From assembly GCF_008329605.1 (NCBI RefSeq), contig NZ_NPKO01000007.1, forward strand, positions 248,001 to 312,000: a stretch of DNA of 64,000 nt. Direction: 5' to 3'. The notes under the pieces are model-generated. The model had not been told where the DNA came from. It was given only the letters and a program-made list of their open reading frames with translations, and made no database searches. Below, piece after piece: positions 1 to 9,794 of this stretch (positions are counted from its first letter, which is position 1; every line of letters starts with the position of its first letter). The position numbers and the translations under genes are program-made. The DNA is from Mycolicibacterium sp. P9-64 (GTDB lineage Bacteria; Actinomycetota; Actinomycetes; Mycobacteriales; Mycobacteriaceae).

Positions 1-123
1 GTCGATGACGCGGTGGCACCGGAATGGGTCGTGCGCGTGGTGCTTGCGTTGCTCTACTGGCCGATGCCGCGACACGACGAAGAGGCCGTGGTTCGGCGGT
101 TCGTCGCCGGTGGATTCGCCTGA
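1..123 (+). CDS. C-terminal end of a TetR-type regulator (partial)
   Basis: The window opens inside this gene: 40 codons are open in frame 1 and stop at TGA 121-123. The tail reads RVVLALLYWP then a charged stretch and RRFVAGGFA, the pattern seen at the C-terminus of many mycobacterial TetR regulators, where the motif is usually RVVLSLL followed by RRFV. The DNA-binding domain lies outside the window, so the assignment rests on this tail only. It converges on the SDR gene, with one base between the two stop codons. Confidence 0.55.
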   Translation, partial: VDDAVAPEWVVRVVLALLYWPMPRHDEEAVVRRFVAGGFA

Positions 124-124
124 C

Positions 125-964
125 TCAGGACTCGATACCCCGTGCGCGGTCTTCGTAGGCCTTGCGCGCAGCGTTATCGACGTCGTCGAGGAAGACGTGC
201 TCCAAACCGAGCTTGCGGGCGATGAATTCGCCGGTCGACTGCGGGATGAACTTCATCGACGCGACGACGAGACCCGCGGCCCTGGTCACCGCCACCCGCG
301 GTGCCGGCTTGGTGATGAGCCCGACGATCGCATCGGCGATGTCCTCTGGCTCGGCGTTCTTCAGCAGCTTCGCCCCCGACGTGCCCGCGACCAGTTCGGT
401 GTTGGTGAACGTGGGCAGTACCGATGAGAAGTGGACGCCGGTATCGCGATACTCGATGCGCGCCGAGTCGGTGAACCCGAGCACGGCGTACTTGCTGGCG
501 CAGTACGTCGCCAGTCCGGGGGTGGGGGTTTCGCCTGCGAGCGATGCGATGTTGATGACATGGCCGCTGCGGCGCGCCACCATCCGTTGGGCGGCCAGCT
601 TGCTGCCGAGGATGACGCCGTAGACGTTGATGTCCAGGATGCGACGGGTCACCCTGTCCGGTTCGTCGATCACCTTGCCTGCAGGCATGATTCCCGCGTT
701 GTTGATCAAGACGTCCAGGGGGCCGAGCTGGCGTTCGACGTCGTCGAGGAACGCGCTGAACGACTCGGGGTCGGTGACGTCGAGCTTGCCATAGACATCC
801 AGTCCGAGCTCGGTCGCCGATTCCTTGAGCTTGGCTTCGTCGACGTCGCCGATGGCCACCTTGGCGCCGAGACGGTGCAGTGTCGTGGCAGTGGCGAGCC
901 CGATTCCCCTTGCGCCGCCGGTGATCACGATGACCTTGTCGCGGATCGCATCCTGCTCTGTCAC
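125..964 (-). CDS. Short-chain dehydrogenase/reductase (SDR)
   Basis: 279-residue classical SDR, probably an NAD(P)-dependent alcohol/ketone oxidoreductase in the cytosol. The cofactor motif TGGARGIG is at residues 15-22, NNAG at about 88-91, the catalytic serine at about 141 (NIASLAG) and the YxxxK pair at Y154 and K158. The start is GTG. It lies 9 bases downstream of the double-TetR gene and is probably the last gene of the long minus-strand fatty-acid operon. The substrate cannot be read from sequence; a lipid or steroid-like alcohol is an inference from context. Confidence 0.9.
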   Translation of the reverse strand: MTEQDAIRDKVIVITGGARGIGLATATTLHRLGAKVAIGDVDEAKLKESATELGLDVYGKLDVTDPESFSAFLDDVERQLGPLDVLINNAGIMPAGKVIDEPDRVTRRILDINVYGVILGSKLAAQRMVARRSGHVINIASLAGETPTPGLATYCASKYAVLGFTDSARIEYRDTGVHFSSVLPTFTNTELVAGTSGAKLLKNAEPEDIADAIVGLITKPAPRVAVTRAAGLVVASMKFIPQSTGEFIARKLGLEHVFLDDVDNAARKAYEDRARGIES

Positions 965-973
965 TTCGTTCTC

Positions 974-2175
974 CTATCGATGAGCCGTCTCGAGAAGTTC
1001 TGAGCCGATGGTGACGAGCGCGGATTGGATGTCTGCGCCTTGGCGTAGTGACGGGATGAGGGCGATGTCGTTCATCACGGTTTGTGCGGCCTGCACTCGG
1101 ATCCTCGCGGTGACGGCATCCCACTGCGGGTGCACCTCGCGGAGCAGGTTCACCCATTCGGCGATGTAGGCGTACTGGCTGGCCCGGGTGTGGTGACGTT
1201 CCGATTCGGGCAGGTGCGCGACCTCCGAGACCAGCACGGCGACGAGGTGAGGGTTGTCGATGACGAACGCACAGTAGCTGCGCAGGAGGCGGTTGAGGCC
1301 GTCCCGTGGATCCGATGCCGCGGCGAAGGCCCGGCTCATGTCGATGCGCAGCCACTCGTCGCCGCGCACCATGGCAGCGACCAAGATGTCCGACTTGGCA
1401 GGGAAGTGGTTGTAGACGCTGGGCCCGGTGATACCGACGCTTGCGCCGATGTCGTCGGTGCTGACGCCGCCGAATCCGTTGGCCGCGAACAGCTTCGTCG
1501 CCTCGGTCAGGATCAGCTCGCGGCGGGACTGACTGCGCAGGGCCGGCGGCCGGGCATCGCGTGCCGATGCCGATTCGAATCGCGGTATCGGCGCATCGAT
1601 CGCCGTTGTGATGAGCTCGCCGAGCAGGGTGGTGAAGGCGGGTTCGGGCAATGTCAGGCTGTGGTACGACACGCTCGTTGCGACCGCCAGCCCCGACCAT
1701 GCCAGCAACAGGGCCTGGCCGTCGCTGAGTGCGGGGCGACGGACCTGGATGTAGGCGGCGAATCTGCGGCCGATGTCGTTGACGGCGGACCGAATGGCTG
1801 CTCTGTCGTCAGGGGCGAGTTGTCGAGCTTCGCGCTGCCACAGCACGCCAACGGTGCGGTGCGCCAGCACAGCCGTGGCCAACGCGTGCACGGCGTCGGG
1901 CGGGTGTTCGTCCTCGGCCTTGGCGAGCGCGGCGTCGAGTGTGGCGAGTGCGTCGGTCACCACCGTCGCAAGGAGCTCCTGCTTGCCGCGAAAGTGCCGA
2001 TAGAGCGCGGACGGTCCGATGGCGACCGCTTCGGCGACGTCGCCCATGCTGACGCCTGCGTATCCCTTGCGCGAGAACAGTTCCGTCGCAGCATCGATGA
2101 TCAGCTGCCGACGGTTGACCGGCCGGGTGCCGCGCGCCGGGCGGGCCGCTGGTCGCTCAGCCGGGCCTGCCGTCA

Positions 2176-2176
<1 letters not shown>
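974..2176 (-). CDS. Double TetR regulator (two TetR units fused)
   Basis: 400-residue protein made of two complete TetR units in tandem. The first helix-turn-helix is at about residues 22-68 (VSMGDVAEAV then ALYRHF) with its own ligand domain. The second is at about 212-258 (VSTDDIGASV then SVYNHF) with another. Ordinary TetR proteins are about 200 residues and work as dimers, so one chain may act as a built-in pseudo-dimer or bind two sites. The ATG shares one base with the stop of fadD (TGATG), implying translational coupling. I chose this ATG over a TTG one codon upstream. It probably controls the operon it sits in; the palindrome at 7880-7900 is the best operator candidate. Confidence 0.9.
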
Positions 2177-3723
<1,547 letters not shown>

Positions 3724-3743
3724 ATCGGCTCCTCGGGTGGGCG

Positions 3744-4892
3744 CTACAGCGAGCGCGCGATCAGTTCCTTCATGACTTCGTTCGCGCCCGCATAGATCTT
3801 CTGCGCTCGCGAGTCGACGAACATCCGCGCGATCGGGTATTCCAGCATGTACCCGTAGCCCCCGAAGAGCTGCACACATCGGTCGATTACTGCCACCTGC
3901 ATGTCGCTGACCCAGGCCTTCGCCATCGATGCCGTCGTCGCGTCGAGGTCACCGCGCAGGTGGCGTTCGACGCAGTCGTCGACGAAGACCCGGGCAATCC
4001 GTGCGATCGTCGCGCACTCGGCCAGCTCGAATCGGGTGTTCTGCAGATCGAAGAGTGCTTGACCGAACGCGTGACGGTCCTTGGTGTACTTCACGGTCTC
4101 CTCGACGGCGCTCTCCAGCACGGCAGCGCCCCAGACCGCCACGACCAGCCGTTCGTGGGCCAGCTGCTTCATTGCGTAGCCGTAGCCCGCGCCCTCTACA
4201 CCGAGCAGATTCTCGGCGGGCACCACGACGTCGTCGAAGAACAACTCGGCGGTGTCCTGGGCCTTCATCCCGACCTTGTCGAGCACGCGACCGACCCGGA
4301 ACCCTGGCGCGTCGGCCGTCTCCAACACCAGCAGCGAAATGCCCTTGGCGCCCGCAGCGGGGTCCGTCTTCACGACGAGAACGATGATGTCGGCCGAACT
4401 GCCGTTGGAGGTGAAGGTCTTCGCGCCGTTGAGTCGGTAGTGATCGCCGTCGCGGATGGCACTGGTGCGCAACGCCTTCAGATCCGAACCGCCGCCGGGC
4501 TCGGTCATGGCGATCGCGCTGACCAACGCCCCGCTGGCCATCCCTGGCAGCCAACGCCGTTTCTGCTCCTCGGTGCCGTACGCGAGGATGTAGCGCGCAA
4601 CCAAACCGCTGTGCACCTGGTTGCCGAATCCGCTCTCGCCGCACGCCGCCTGCGCCTCCATCACTGCGAAGTCGTGGGCCAAGGTTCCGCCGCCACCGCC
4701 GTACTCCTCCGGGATCGAGGTGCAGAGCAGCCCGAGATCACCTGCCTTGTACCAGAAATCACGGTCCACGCACTTCTGTGCCGCCCAGCGTTCGCGGTGC
4801 GGTAGCGCTTCGGTCTCGAAGAACTTGGTCGCCATCTCCTTGAGGGCGACGACGTCGTCGTCGGCCCACGGCGACCGGTATGCGGTGGCCAT
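3744..4892 (-). CDS. Acyl-CoA dehydrogenase, FadE family
   Basis: 382-residue flavin enzyme that would introduce the alpha,beta double bond into an acyl-CoA. It has the acyl-CoA dehydrogenase signature AMTEPGGGSDLK, the FAD/dimer segment QLFGGYGYMLEYPIAR and the C-terminal IYAGANEVMKELIARS. The length is normal for the family. It is followed after 20 bases by fadD and preceded after 9 bases by the SDR, in the same orientation, so it is the dehydrogenation step of a one-operon beta-oxidation cycle. Confidence 0.95.
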   Translation of the reverse strand: MATAYRSPWADDDVVALKEMATKFFETEALPHRERWAAQKCVDRDFWYKAGDLGLLCTSIPEEYGGGGGTLAHDFAVMEAQAACGESGFGNQVHSGLVARYILAYGTEEQKRRWLPGMASGALVSAIAMTEPGGGSDLKALRTSAIRDGDHYRLNGAKTFTSNGSSADIIVLVVKTDPAAGAKGISLLVLETADAPGFRVGRVLDKVGMKAQDTAELFFDDVVVPAENLLGVEGAGYGYAMKQLAHERLVVAVWGAAVLESAVEETVKYTKDRHAFGQALFDLQNTRFELAECATIARIARVFVDDCVERHLRGDLDATTASMAKAWVSDMQVAVIDRCVQLFGGYGYMLEYPIARMFVDSRAQKIYAGANEVMKELIARSL

Positions 4893-4901
4893 CGTCGTCT
4901 C

Positions 4902-5732
4902 CTAGAAGTTGAAGCCGCCGCCGCAGACCAGGGTCTGCGCGCTGACGTAGTCGGATTCCGGGACGCAGAACAGGTACACGGCTCCGGCGGCCTCCGCCGG
5001 GGTGCCGCCACGCCCGAGCGGCACCATCTGCTCCATCGCGGCGAGCAGGCCAGGATTCACGCCGACCTTGATCTCCTTGCCTGCCACGTCGATGGTGCCG
5101 TCGCTGTCGGCGGGGGTCTCGGTGAGGCGCGTCTTGATGAGGCCGAACGCCACGGTGTTGACGGTGACGTTGTAGCGGCCCCACTCCTTGGCAAGTGCCT
5201 TCGTCAGACCGGTGACGCCGGCCTTGGCAGCGGAGTAATTCGCTTGTCCGGCATTGCCACCCGTGCCTGCGAGTGAGGAGATGTTGACGACCTTGCGGCA
5301 GGGGATGGGCTGGCCTGCGGCCTTGGCCTCCTTGACCGCGGCGGCAATGACCGGCTGCGCGGCGCGCAGGATCCGGAACGGCGCCTTGAGGTGCACGTCG
5401 AGGATCGCGTCCCACTGCTCGTCGGTCATCTTCTGGATCACCGAGTCCCAGGTGTAGCCGGCGTTGTTGACGATGATGTCCAACCCGCCGAAGTCGTCGA
5501 CCGCGGACTGCACGAATCGCTCGCCGAAGTCGGCGTCGGTCACGCTGCCGACACAGGCCACGCCCTGGCCGCCCGCTGCCTCGATGGCGGCGACGGTTTC
5601 CTTGGCGGGCTCGGCGTCGAGGTCGTTGACCACGACCGCCGCGCCTTCGCTCGCCAGCTTGAGTGCGATCTCTCGGCCGATGCCGCGGCCCGATCCGGAG
5701 ACAATGGCGACCTTGCCATCAAGAGTTCCCAT
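4902..5732 (-). CDS. SDR, likely 3-hydroxyacyl-CoA dehydrogenase
   Basis: 276-residue SDR with GSGRGIG near residue 13, NNAGYTW, the serine in NISSLAG and a YSAAK catalytic pair. It resembles the dehydrogenase part of MFE-2/FabG-type enzymes that oxidise 3-hydroxyacyl-CoA with NAD. The ATG at 5730-5732 follows an AAAGGA ribosome site; the open frame runs further upstream but is compositionally unlike protein. Hydratase genes upstream and acyl-CoA dehydrogenase and ligase genes downstream support the third step of beta-oxidation. The exact substrate is unknown. Confidence 0.9.
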   Translation of the reverse strand: MGTLDGKVAIVSGSGRGIGREIALKLASEGAAVVVNDLDAEPAKETVAAIEAAGGQGVACVGSVTDADFGERFVQSAVDDFGGLDIIVNNAGYTWDSVIQKMTDEQWDAILDVHLKAPFRILRAAQPVIAAAVKEAKAAGQPIPCRKVVNISSLAGTGGNAGQANYSAAKAGVTGLTKALAKEWGRYNVTVNTVAFGLIKTRLTETPADSDGTIDVAGKEIKVGVNPGLLAAMEQMVPLGRGGTPAEAAGAVYLFCVPESDYVSAQTLVCGGGFNF

Positions 5733-5772
5733 GTGTGTAAGTCCTTTTCGTGGTTGTGAGCGTGAGTGCGTG

Positions 5773-6183
5773 TCAGAGTGCGACGACGGCGTCGCCGGTG
5801 AGGGTGACGGTGCCGTCGGCCAGGGTGACGGCGAGGTCGATGGTGGCCCGCCGTTCGCCATCGACGTCGTCGATCGCCGTGATGGTGCCGGTGGCGGTCG
5901 GCTTGCCGTGGATGGGCGTGATGGCGGCGAAGCGCACGCGGTAGCTGCGGATTGCCTGCGGGTCAACCCAGTCGGTCAGCAGCCGGCCGAGGTAGGCCAT
6001 CGACAGCATGCCGTGGGCGAAGACGTCGTCGAGCCCCGCCGACCGCGCGACGTCGATGTCGATGTGCATCGGGTTGTGATCGCCCGAGGCACCCGCGAAG
6101 AGGGCAAGTGTGGTCCGTGAGATCGGCGCGATCTGCAGGGGCGGCAGCTCGGTCCCGACCGTGATGTCTTGCGTGGCGGTCAC
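5773..6183 (-). CDS. MaoC-like (R)-specific enoyl-CoA hydratase
   Basis: 136-residue single hot-dog protein. The hydratase-2 motif is complete: FAGASGDHNPMH at about residues 29-40, with the catalytic Asp35 and His40. It adds water to an enoyl-CoA, presumably giving the (R)-3-hydroxyacyl-CoA. Its ATG overlaps the stop of the preceding hot-dog gene by 4 bases (ATGA), so the two products are probably made in equal amounts and form a heterodimer, as in mycobacterial HadAB/HadBC and ChsH1-ChsH2 pairs. Confidence 0.9.
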   Translation of the reverse strand: MTATQDITVGTELPPLQIAPISRTTLALFAGASGDHNPMHIDIDVARSAGLDDVFAHGMLSMAYLGRLLTDWVDPQAIRSYRVRFAAITPIHGKPTATGTITAIDDVDGERRATIDLAVTLADGTVTLTGDAVVAL

Positions 6184-6671
6184 TTCGCGCCTCCATCGAT
6201 GTTGCGGACGACGATCACCGTCGTCAGCTCGGCGACGACGCTGCCATCCTGCCGGGTCACCGTCGACGCCTTCTCGATGAACTCCAGCGCGCCGCCCTTC
6301 TTGCTGTAGACGTTGCCGATCCGCGGTGTCGCGGTGAGCACGTCGCCCGCCACGGCGGGGGAGTGGTAGGTGAAGGTCTGCTCTCCGTGCAGCACGCGCC
6401 GAAGGTCCACGCCGATGTCGGCCAGCCAGGCGAACGAGTCGGGGCTTTCCAGTTCGATGCCGAACAGGAAGGTCGGTGGCACCGGCAGGTCGCTGTGGCC
6501 TGCGGCCTTGGCTGCGTCGAGGTCGGTGAAGATGGGGTTGGTTTCACCAATCGCCTTGGCGAAGAAGCGAAGCCGGCCGGCATCCGCGGTCATCGTGACG
6601 GGCGGCAGTTCCTTGCCGATCACACTCTGGTCGATCTGGGGCGAGCGGAGCGACGGGGGAAACTCGGGCAT
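6180..6671 (-). CDS. MaoC N-terminal-type hot-dog dehydratase subunit
   Basis: 163-residue protein of the MaoC dehydratase N-terminal family (FAS1-type hot-dog). Recognisable segments are RFFAKAIGETNPIFTD near residues 29-44 and LHGEQTFTYHSPAVAGD near 93-109. It lacks the full hydratase-2 motif of its neighbour, so it probably contributes the substrate-binding half of a heterodimer while the 5773-6183 product supplies the catalytic Asp/His. The start ATG lies 3 bases after the thiolase stop and the stop overlaps the next gene by 4 bases. Confidence 0.88.
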   Translation of the reverse strand: MPEFPPSLRSPQIDQSVIGKELPPVTMTADAGRLRFFAKAIGETNPIFTDLDAAKAAGHSDLPVPPTFLFGIELESPDSFAWLADIGVDLRRVLHGEQTFTYHSPAVAGDVLTATPRIGNVYSKKGGALEFIEKASTVTRQDGSVVAELTTVIVVRNIDGGAK

Positions 6672-6674
6672 GGG

Positions 6675-7859
6675 TCAGCTCACCTTCTCGTAGAGGGTCA
6701 CGACGGCGGCGCCGCCGAGTCCGATGTTGTGTTGCAGTGCGAGCGTGACGCCGTCGACCTGGCGTCCCTCGGCTTGCCCGCGCAGCTGCCAGACCAGCTC
6801 CGCGCACTGCGCAAGACCGGTGGCACCGAGCGGGTGGCCCTTCGAGAGGAGTCCGCCCGACGGGTTGGTGACGACCCGCCCGCCGTAGGTGTTGTCGCCG
6901 TCGGCGATGAACTTCTCGGCGGTGCCCTCCGGCGTCAGGCCGAGGCCCTCGTAGGTGAGCAGCTCGTTGGTCGTGAAGCAGTCGTGGAGTTCGACGACGC
7001 GGATGTCCTCGGGGCCGATGCCAGCGGCTTCGTACACCTTGTCGGCGGCGGCCTTGGCCATGTCGTAGCCGACCACTCGCATCATGTCGCCGCTGAACGT
7101 CGACTCGAAGTCGGTGGTCATGGCCTGCGCCCTGATCACCACCGAGGAGTCCAGTCCGTTGGCCTTGGCGAACTCGTCGCTACACAGAATCGCCGCCGCC
7201 GCGCCACAGGTCGGGGGGCAGCACTGCAACCGGGTCAGGGGCCCGTAGATCGTCGGAGAGGCCAACACCTCTTCGACGGTGACCGGGTCGCGGAACACCG
7301 CGTACGGGTTGTTGGCGGCGTGCTTGCGTGCCTTGACCGCGATCTGGGCGAAGACCTGGGGGTCCATGCCGTACTTCTCGGCGTACGCCGCGCCTGCGCC
7401 GCCGAAGTACTGGGCAGCCATCGGTGCCTGCTCGTCCCAGCCCTGTAGCGCCTTGGTGGTGTCGTCGAACCGGGTGAATGGGCTTGGCCGGTCGCTCCAC
7501 ATCGAGCCGAGTGCACCGCGCATCATCTGCTCGAACCCGAGTGCGATGACGCAGTCGGCCGCGCCCGTCTCGATCGCCTGGCGCGCCAGGAACAGCGCGG
7601 AGGATCCCGTCGAACAGTTGTTGTTGACGTTGACGATCGGGATTCCGGTCTGACCGAGCCCGTACAGCGCGGCCTGCCCTGACGTCGAGTCGCCGTAGAC
7701 GTAGCCGACGTAGCCCTGCTGAACGCTCGTGTACTCGATTCCGGCGTCGCCGAGAGCGCGGCGTGCCGCCGTCTCGCCCATCACGTCGTACGGCCCGCTG
7801 TTCCTCGGCGTGGTGAAGGGAATCATCCCGACACCGGCCACGACGACACGTCGACTCAT
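6675..7859 (-). CDS. Thiolase / lipid-transfer-type acetyl-CoA acyltransferase
   Basis: 394-residue SCP-x/Ltp-type thiolase. The nucleophile is Cys82 in NNNCSTGSSA, and the C-terminal GHPLGATG motif carries the catalytic histidine. It performs the carbon-carbon cleavage that ends a beta-oxidation round; Ltp-type members often act on bulky or branched acyl-CoAs such as sterol side chains, which here is only a family-based hint. It is the first gene of the minus-strand operon that runs down to position 125. An imperfect palindrome lies about 20 bases upstream of its start. Confidence 0.92.
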   Translation of the reverse strand: MSRRVVVAGVGMIPFTTPRNSGPYDVMGETAARRALGDAGIEYTSVQQGYVGYVYGDSTSGQAALYGLGQTGIPIVNVNNNCSTGSSALFLARQAIETGAADCVIALGFEQMMRGALGSMWSDRPSPFTRFDDTTKALQGWDEQAPMAAQYFGGAGAAYAEKYGMDPQVFAQIAVKARKHAANNPYAVFRDPVTVEEVLASPTIYGPLTRLQCCPPTCGAAAAILCSDEFAKANGLDSSVVIRAQAMTTDFESTFSGDMMRVVGYDMAKAAADKVYEAAGIGPEDIRVVELHDCFTTNELLTYEGLGLTPEGTAEKFIADGDNTYGGRVVTNPSGGLLSKGHPLGATGLAQCAELVWQLRGQAEGRQVDGVTLALQHNIGLGGAAVVTLYEKVS

Positions 7860-7879
7860 GCGAACTCCTCGAATCTTAA

Positions 7880-7900
7880 ACTAGGGACGATTCACTTAGT
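7880..7900. promoter_or_regulatory. Candidate TetR operator upstream of the beta-oxidation operon
   Basis: A 21-base imperfect palindrome with arms ACTAGG and CTTAGT (ACTARG, nine bases, CYTAGT). It sits 21 bases before the thiolase ATG, where a repressor would block the operon promoter. The operon carries its own double-TetR gene, making this its most likely target. No experimental motif is known to me for that regulator. Confidence 0.45.
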
Positions 7901-8054
7901 AGAGCACAAGGGCCGGACGGAAGGCAACCATCCTGCTCTGAAATGGTTTATGGGCTTGATAATTGACCGAATCTACGCACGATTACTGCTGGTCGATGCC
8001 ATGAATATCGGACTATGAGGGATTCATCTGACCGCGCAGATCACCGCCGTCTCG

Positions 8055-8060
8055 TAGCGT
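8055..8060 (+). promoter_or_regulatory. -10 element for a leaderless SDR mRNA
   Basis: TAGCGT, a TANNNT -10 hexamer, stands exactly 6 bases before the GTG at 8067. This is the usual mycobacterial arrangement for transcripts that start at the initiation codon. No Shine-Dalgarno sequence is present. Confidence 0.5.
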
Positions 8061-8066
8061 GGCCTC

Positions 8067-8876
8067 GTGACCGAAGATCAACAGCCCGTGGCGGTGGTGA
8101 CCGGAGCGAGTCGCGGCGCGGGTCGTGGCATCGCCGCCGCGCTCCGCACGGCCGGGTGGCAGGTGTACGCGACCGGCCGAACGATCACCGACACCGGGGA
8201 CGGCGCCATCCCCGTTTGTGTCGACCACGGTGACGATGCGGCCGTCGGCGCACTGTTCGAGCGGGTGGCCAACGAGTCCGGCCGCCTCGACCTCCTCGTC
8301 AACAACGCCGCCGCCATCCACGACGATCTGACGAACCCGAAACCGTTCTGGGAGAAGCCACTTGCGCTCGCCGACGTCCTCGACGTCGGACTGCGGTCGG
8401 CATACGTGGCGTCCTGGTACGCCGCGCCGCTCATGGCGCAGCGGGGTAGCGGCTTGATCGCGTTCACCTCGTCACCGGGCTCGGTCTGCTATATGCATGG
8501 ACCCGCCTATGGGGCGCAAAAGGCCGGTGTCGACAAGCTGGCAGCCGACATGGCGGTGGACTTCTCCGGGACTGGCGTCGCGACGGTGTCGATCTGGATG
8601 GGCATCCTGCTGACCGAGAAGTTCCGCCGTGCATTCGATGGACATCCCGAGGCGTTGGCAAAGACCGCCGAGCACTCGGAGACCCCCGAGTTCACCGGAC
8701 ATCTGCTCAACGCCCTGTACCGCGACCCAGGCCTGGCCGAGCTCAGCGGGCAAACGTTGATCGGCGCGGAACTCGCGACGCGGTACGGCATCACCGACGA
8801 GGGCGGACGCCAACCACCGTCGCACCGCGACTTCCTCGGCTCGCCCAGGACACCGTCCACTGTGGTGGTTCGCTGA
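8067..8876 (+). CDS. Short-chain dehydrogenase/reductase
   Basis: 269-residue SDR. The cofactor motif TGASRGAGRG is near residue 12, NNAA replaces the usual NNAG, the serine lies in FTSSPGS and the catalytic YGAQK pair follows. The GTG start is preceded by a leaderless -10 element. It is divergent from the beta-oxidation operon and 32 bases upstream of the HAD gene. The C-terminal extension is proline- and arginine-rich. Substrate unknown. Confidence 0.88.
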   Translation: MTEDQQPVAVVTGASRGAGRGIAAALRTAGWQVYATGRTITDTGDGAIPVCVDHGDDAAVGALFERVANESGRLDLLVNNAAAIHDDLTNPKPFWEKPLALADVLDVGLRSAYVASWYAAPLMAQRGSGLIAFTSSPGSVCYMHGPAYGAQKAGVDKLAADMAVDFSGTGVATVSIWMGILLTEKFRRAFDGHPEALAKTAEHSETPEFTGHLLNALYRDPGLAELSGQTLIGAELATRYGITDEGGRQPPSHRDFLGSPRTPSTVVVR

Positions 8877-8908
8877 CGCCGGAGCGGGCGGCTTGAGAGA
8901 CTGACACC

Positions 8909-9682
8909 GTGCGCTCCACACCGCAATGCTGGCTGACAGACATGGACGGCGTGCTCGTCCACGAGGAACGTGCACTACCCGGCGCTGCCGAGTTCCTGCA
9001 GCGGCTCGCGGAGAAGAAGCGTCCATTCCTGGTGCTGACGAACAATTCGATCTTCACCCCACGTGACCTGGCCGCCCGTCTGCTGCGATCGGGTCTCGAG
9101 GTGCCAGAGGAAGCGATCTGGACGTCGGCAATGGCCACCGCCGCCTTCCTGCACGACCAGCTGCCCGGCGGGTCGGCGTACGTCATCGGCGAGGCCGGCC
9201 TGACCACCGCGTTGCACGAGGTCGGTTACACCCTCACCGACATGGGCCCCGACTTCGTCGTCCTCGGCGAGACACGGACCTACTCCTTCGAGGCGATCAC
9301 CAAGGCCATCCGACTCATCGGCGCAGGCGCACGCTTCATCGCGACCAATCCCGACGTGACGGGGCCGTCGGCCGAAGGTCCGACGCCGGCTACCGGGTCG
9401 GTGGCGGCGCTCATCACGAAGGCCACCGGGCGGGATCCGTACTTCGTCGGCAAACCGAACCCGATGATGTTCCGCAGTGCGCTCAACCGCATCGAGGCGC
9501 ACTCGGAGAACACCTTCATGGTCGGCGATCGGATGGACACCGACGTCGTCGCAGGGATCGAGGCCGGGCTGGAGACCATCTTGGTGCTCACCGGGTCGAC
9601 CAAGATCGGCGACATCGAACGGTATCCGTTCCGGCCCAGCCGGGTGCTCGACTCCATCGCGGATGCCGTTGACCTCGTCTGA
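8909..9682 (+). CDS. HAD-superfamily phosphatase, NagD/HAD-IIA type
   Basis: 257-residue cytosolic hydrolase with the full HAD signature. Motif I is TDMDGV near residues 10-15 with nucleophile Asp11 and acid/base Asp13; motif II is VLTNNS near 45-50. The cap follows, then KPNPMMF supplies the lysine and MVGDRMDTDV the metal-binding acids. The class (NagD, 4-nitrophenylphosphatase, phosphoglycolate phosphatase) dephosphorylates small phosphate esters. The start is GTG. Its relation to the E1 gene downstream is unclear. Confidence 0.9.
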   Translation: MRSTPQCWLTDMDGVLVHEERALPGAAEFLQRLAEKKRPFLVLTNNSIFTPRDLAARLLRSGLEVPEEAIWTSAMATAAFLHDQLPGGSAYVIGEAGLTTALHEVGYTLTDMGPDFVVLGETRTYSFEAITKAIRLIGAGARFIATNPDVTGPSAEGPTPATGSVAALITKATGRDPYFVGKPNPMMFRSALNRIEAHSENTFMVGDRMDTDVVAGIEAGLETILVLTGSTKIGDIERYPFRPSRVLDSIADAVDLV

Positions 9683-9701
9683 CGAGGGCCAACGCGGGTG
9701 A

Positions 9702-9788
9702 CCGACGTGGGATCAGCCCACCGACCTGGTCGGCGCCAGCATCACGATCCACGACCCGGACCCGACGACCTACCGAGAGGACAGGTAA
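9702..9788 (+). pseudogene. C-terminal relic of an arginase/agmatinase-family gene
   Basis: Immediately after an in-frame TGA, 28 codons read as a natural protein tail, including DLVGASITIHDPDP, and stop at TAA 9786-9788. Arginase/agmatinase-type proteins often end with a strand like ASVTIYDPDLDP, so this looks like the last piece of a deleted gene. It is too short to be functional, and its end overlaps the ribosome-binding region of the E1 gene. The assignment is by eye only. Confidence 0.35.
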
Positions 9789-9794
9789 TTTCCC

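Noticed and set aside
174..1700. Long minus-strand frame across the first SDR and TetR genes
   Set aside because: Shadow frame of two genes with intact domains; composition is dominated by Arg, Gly and Pro.
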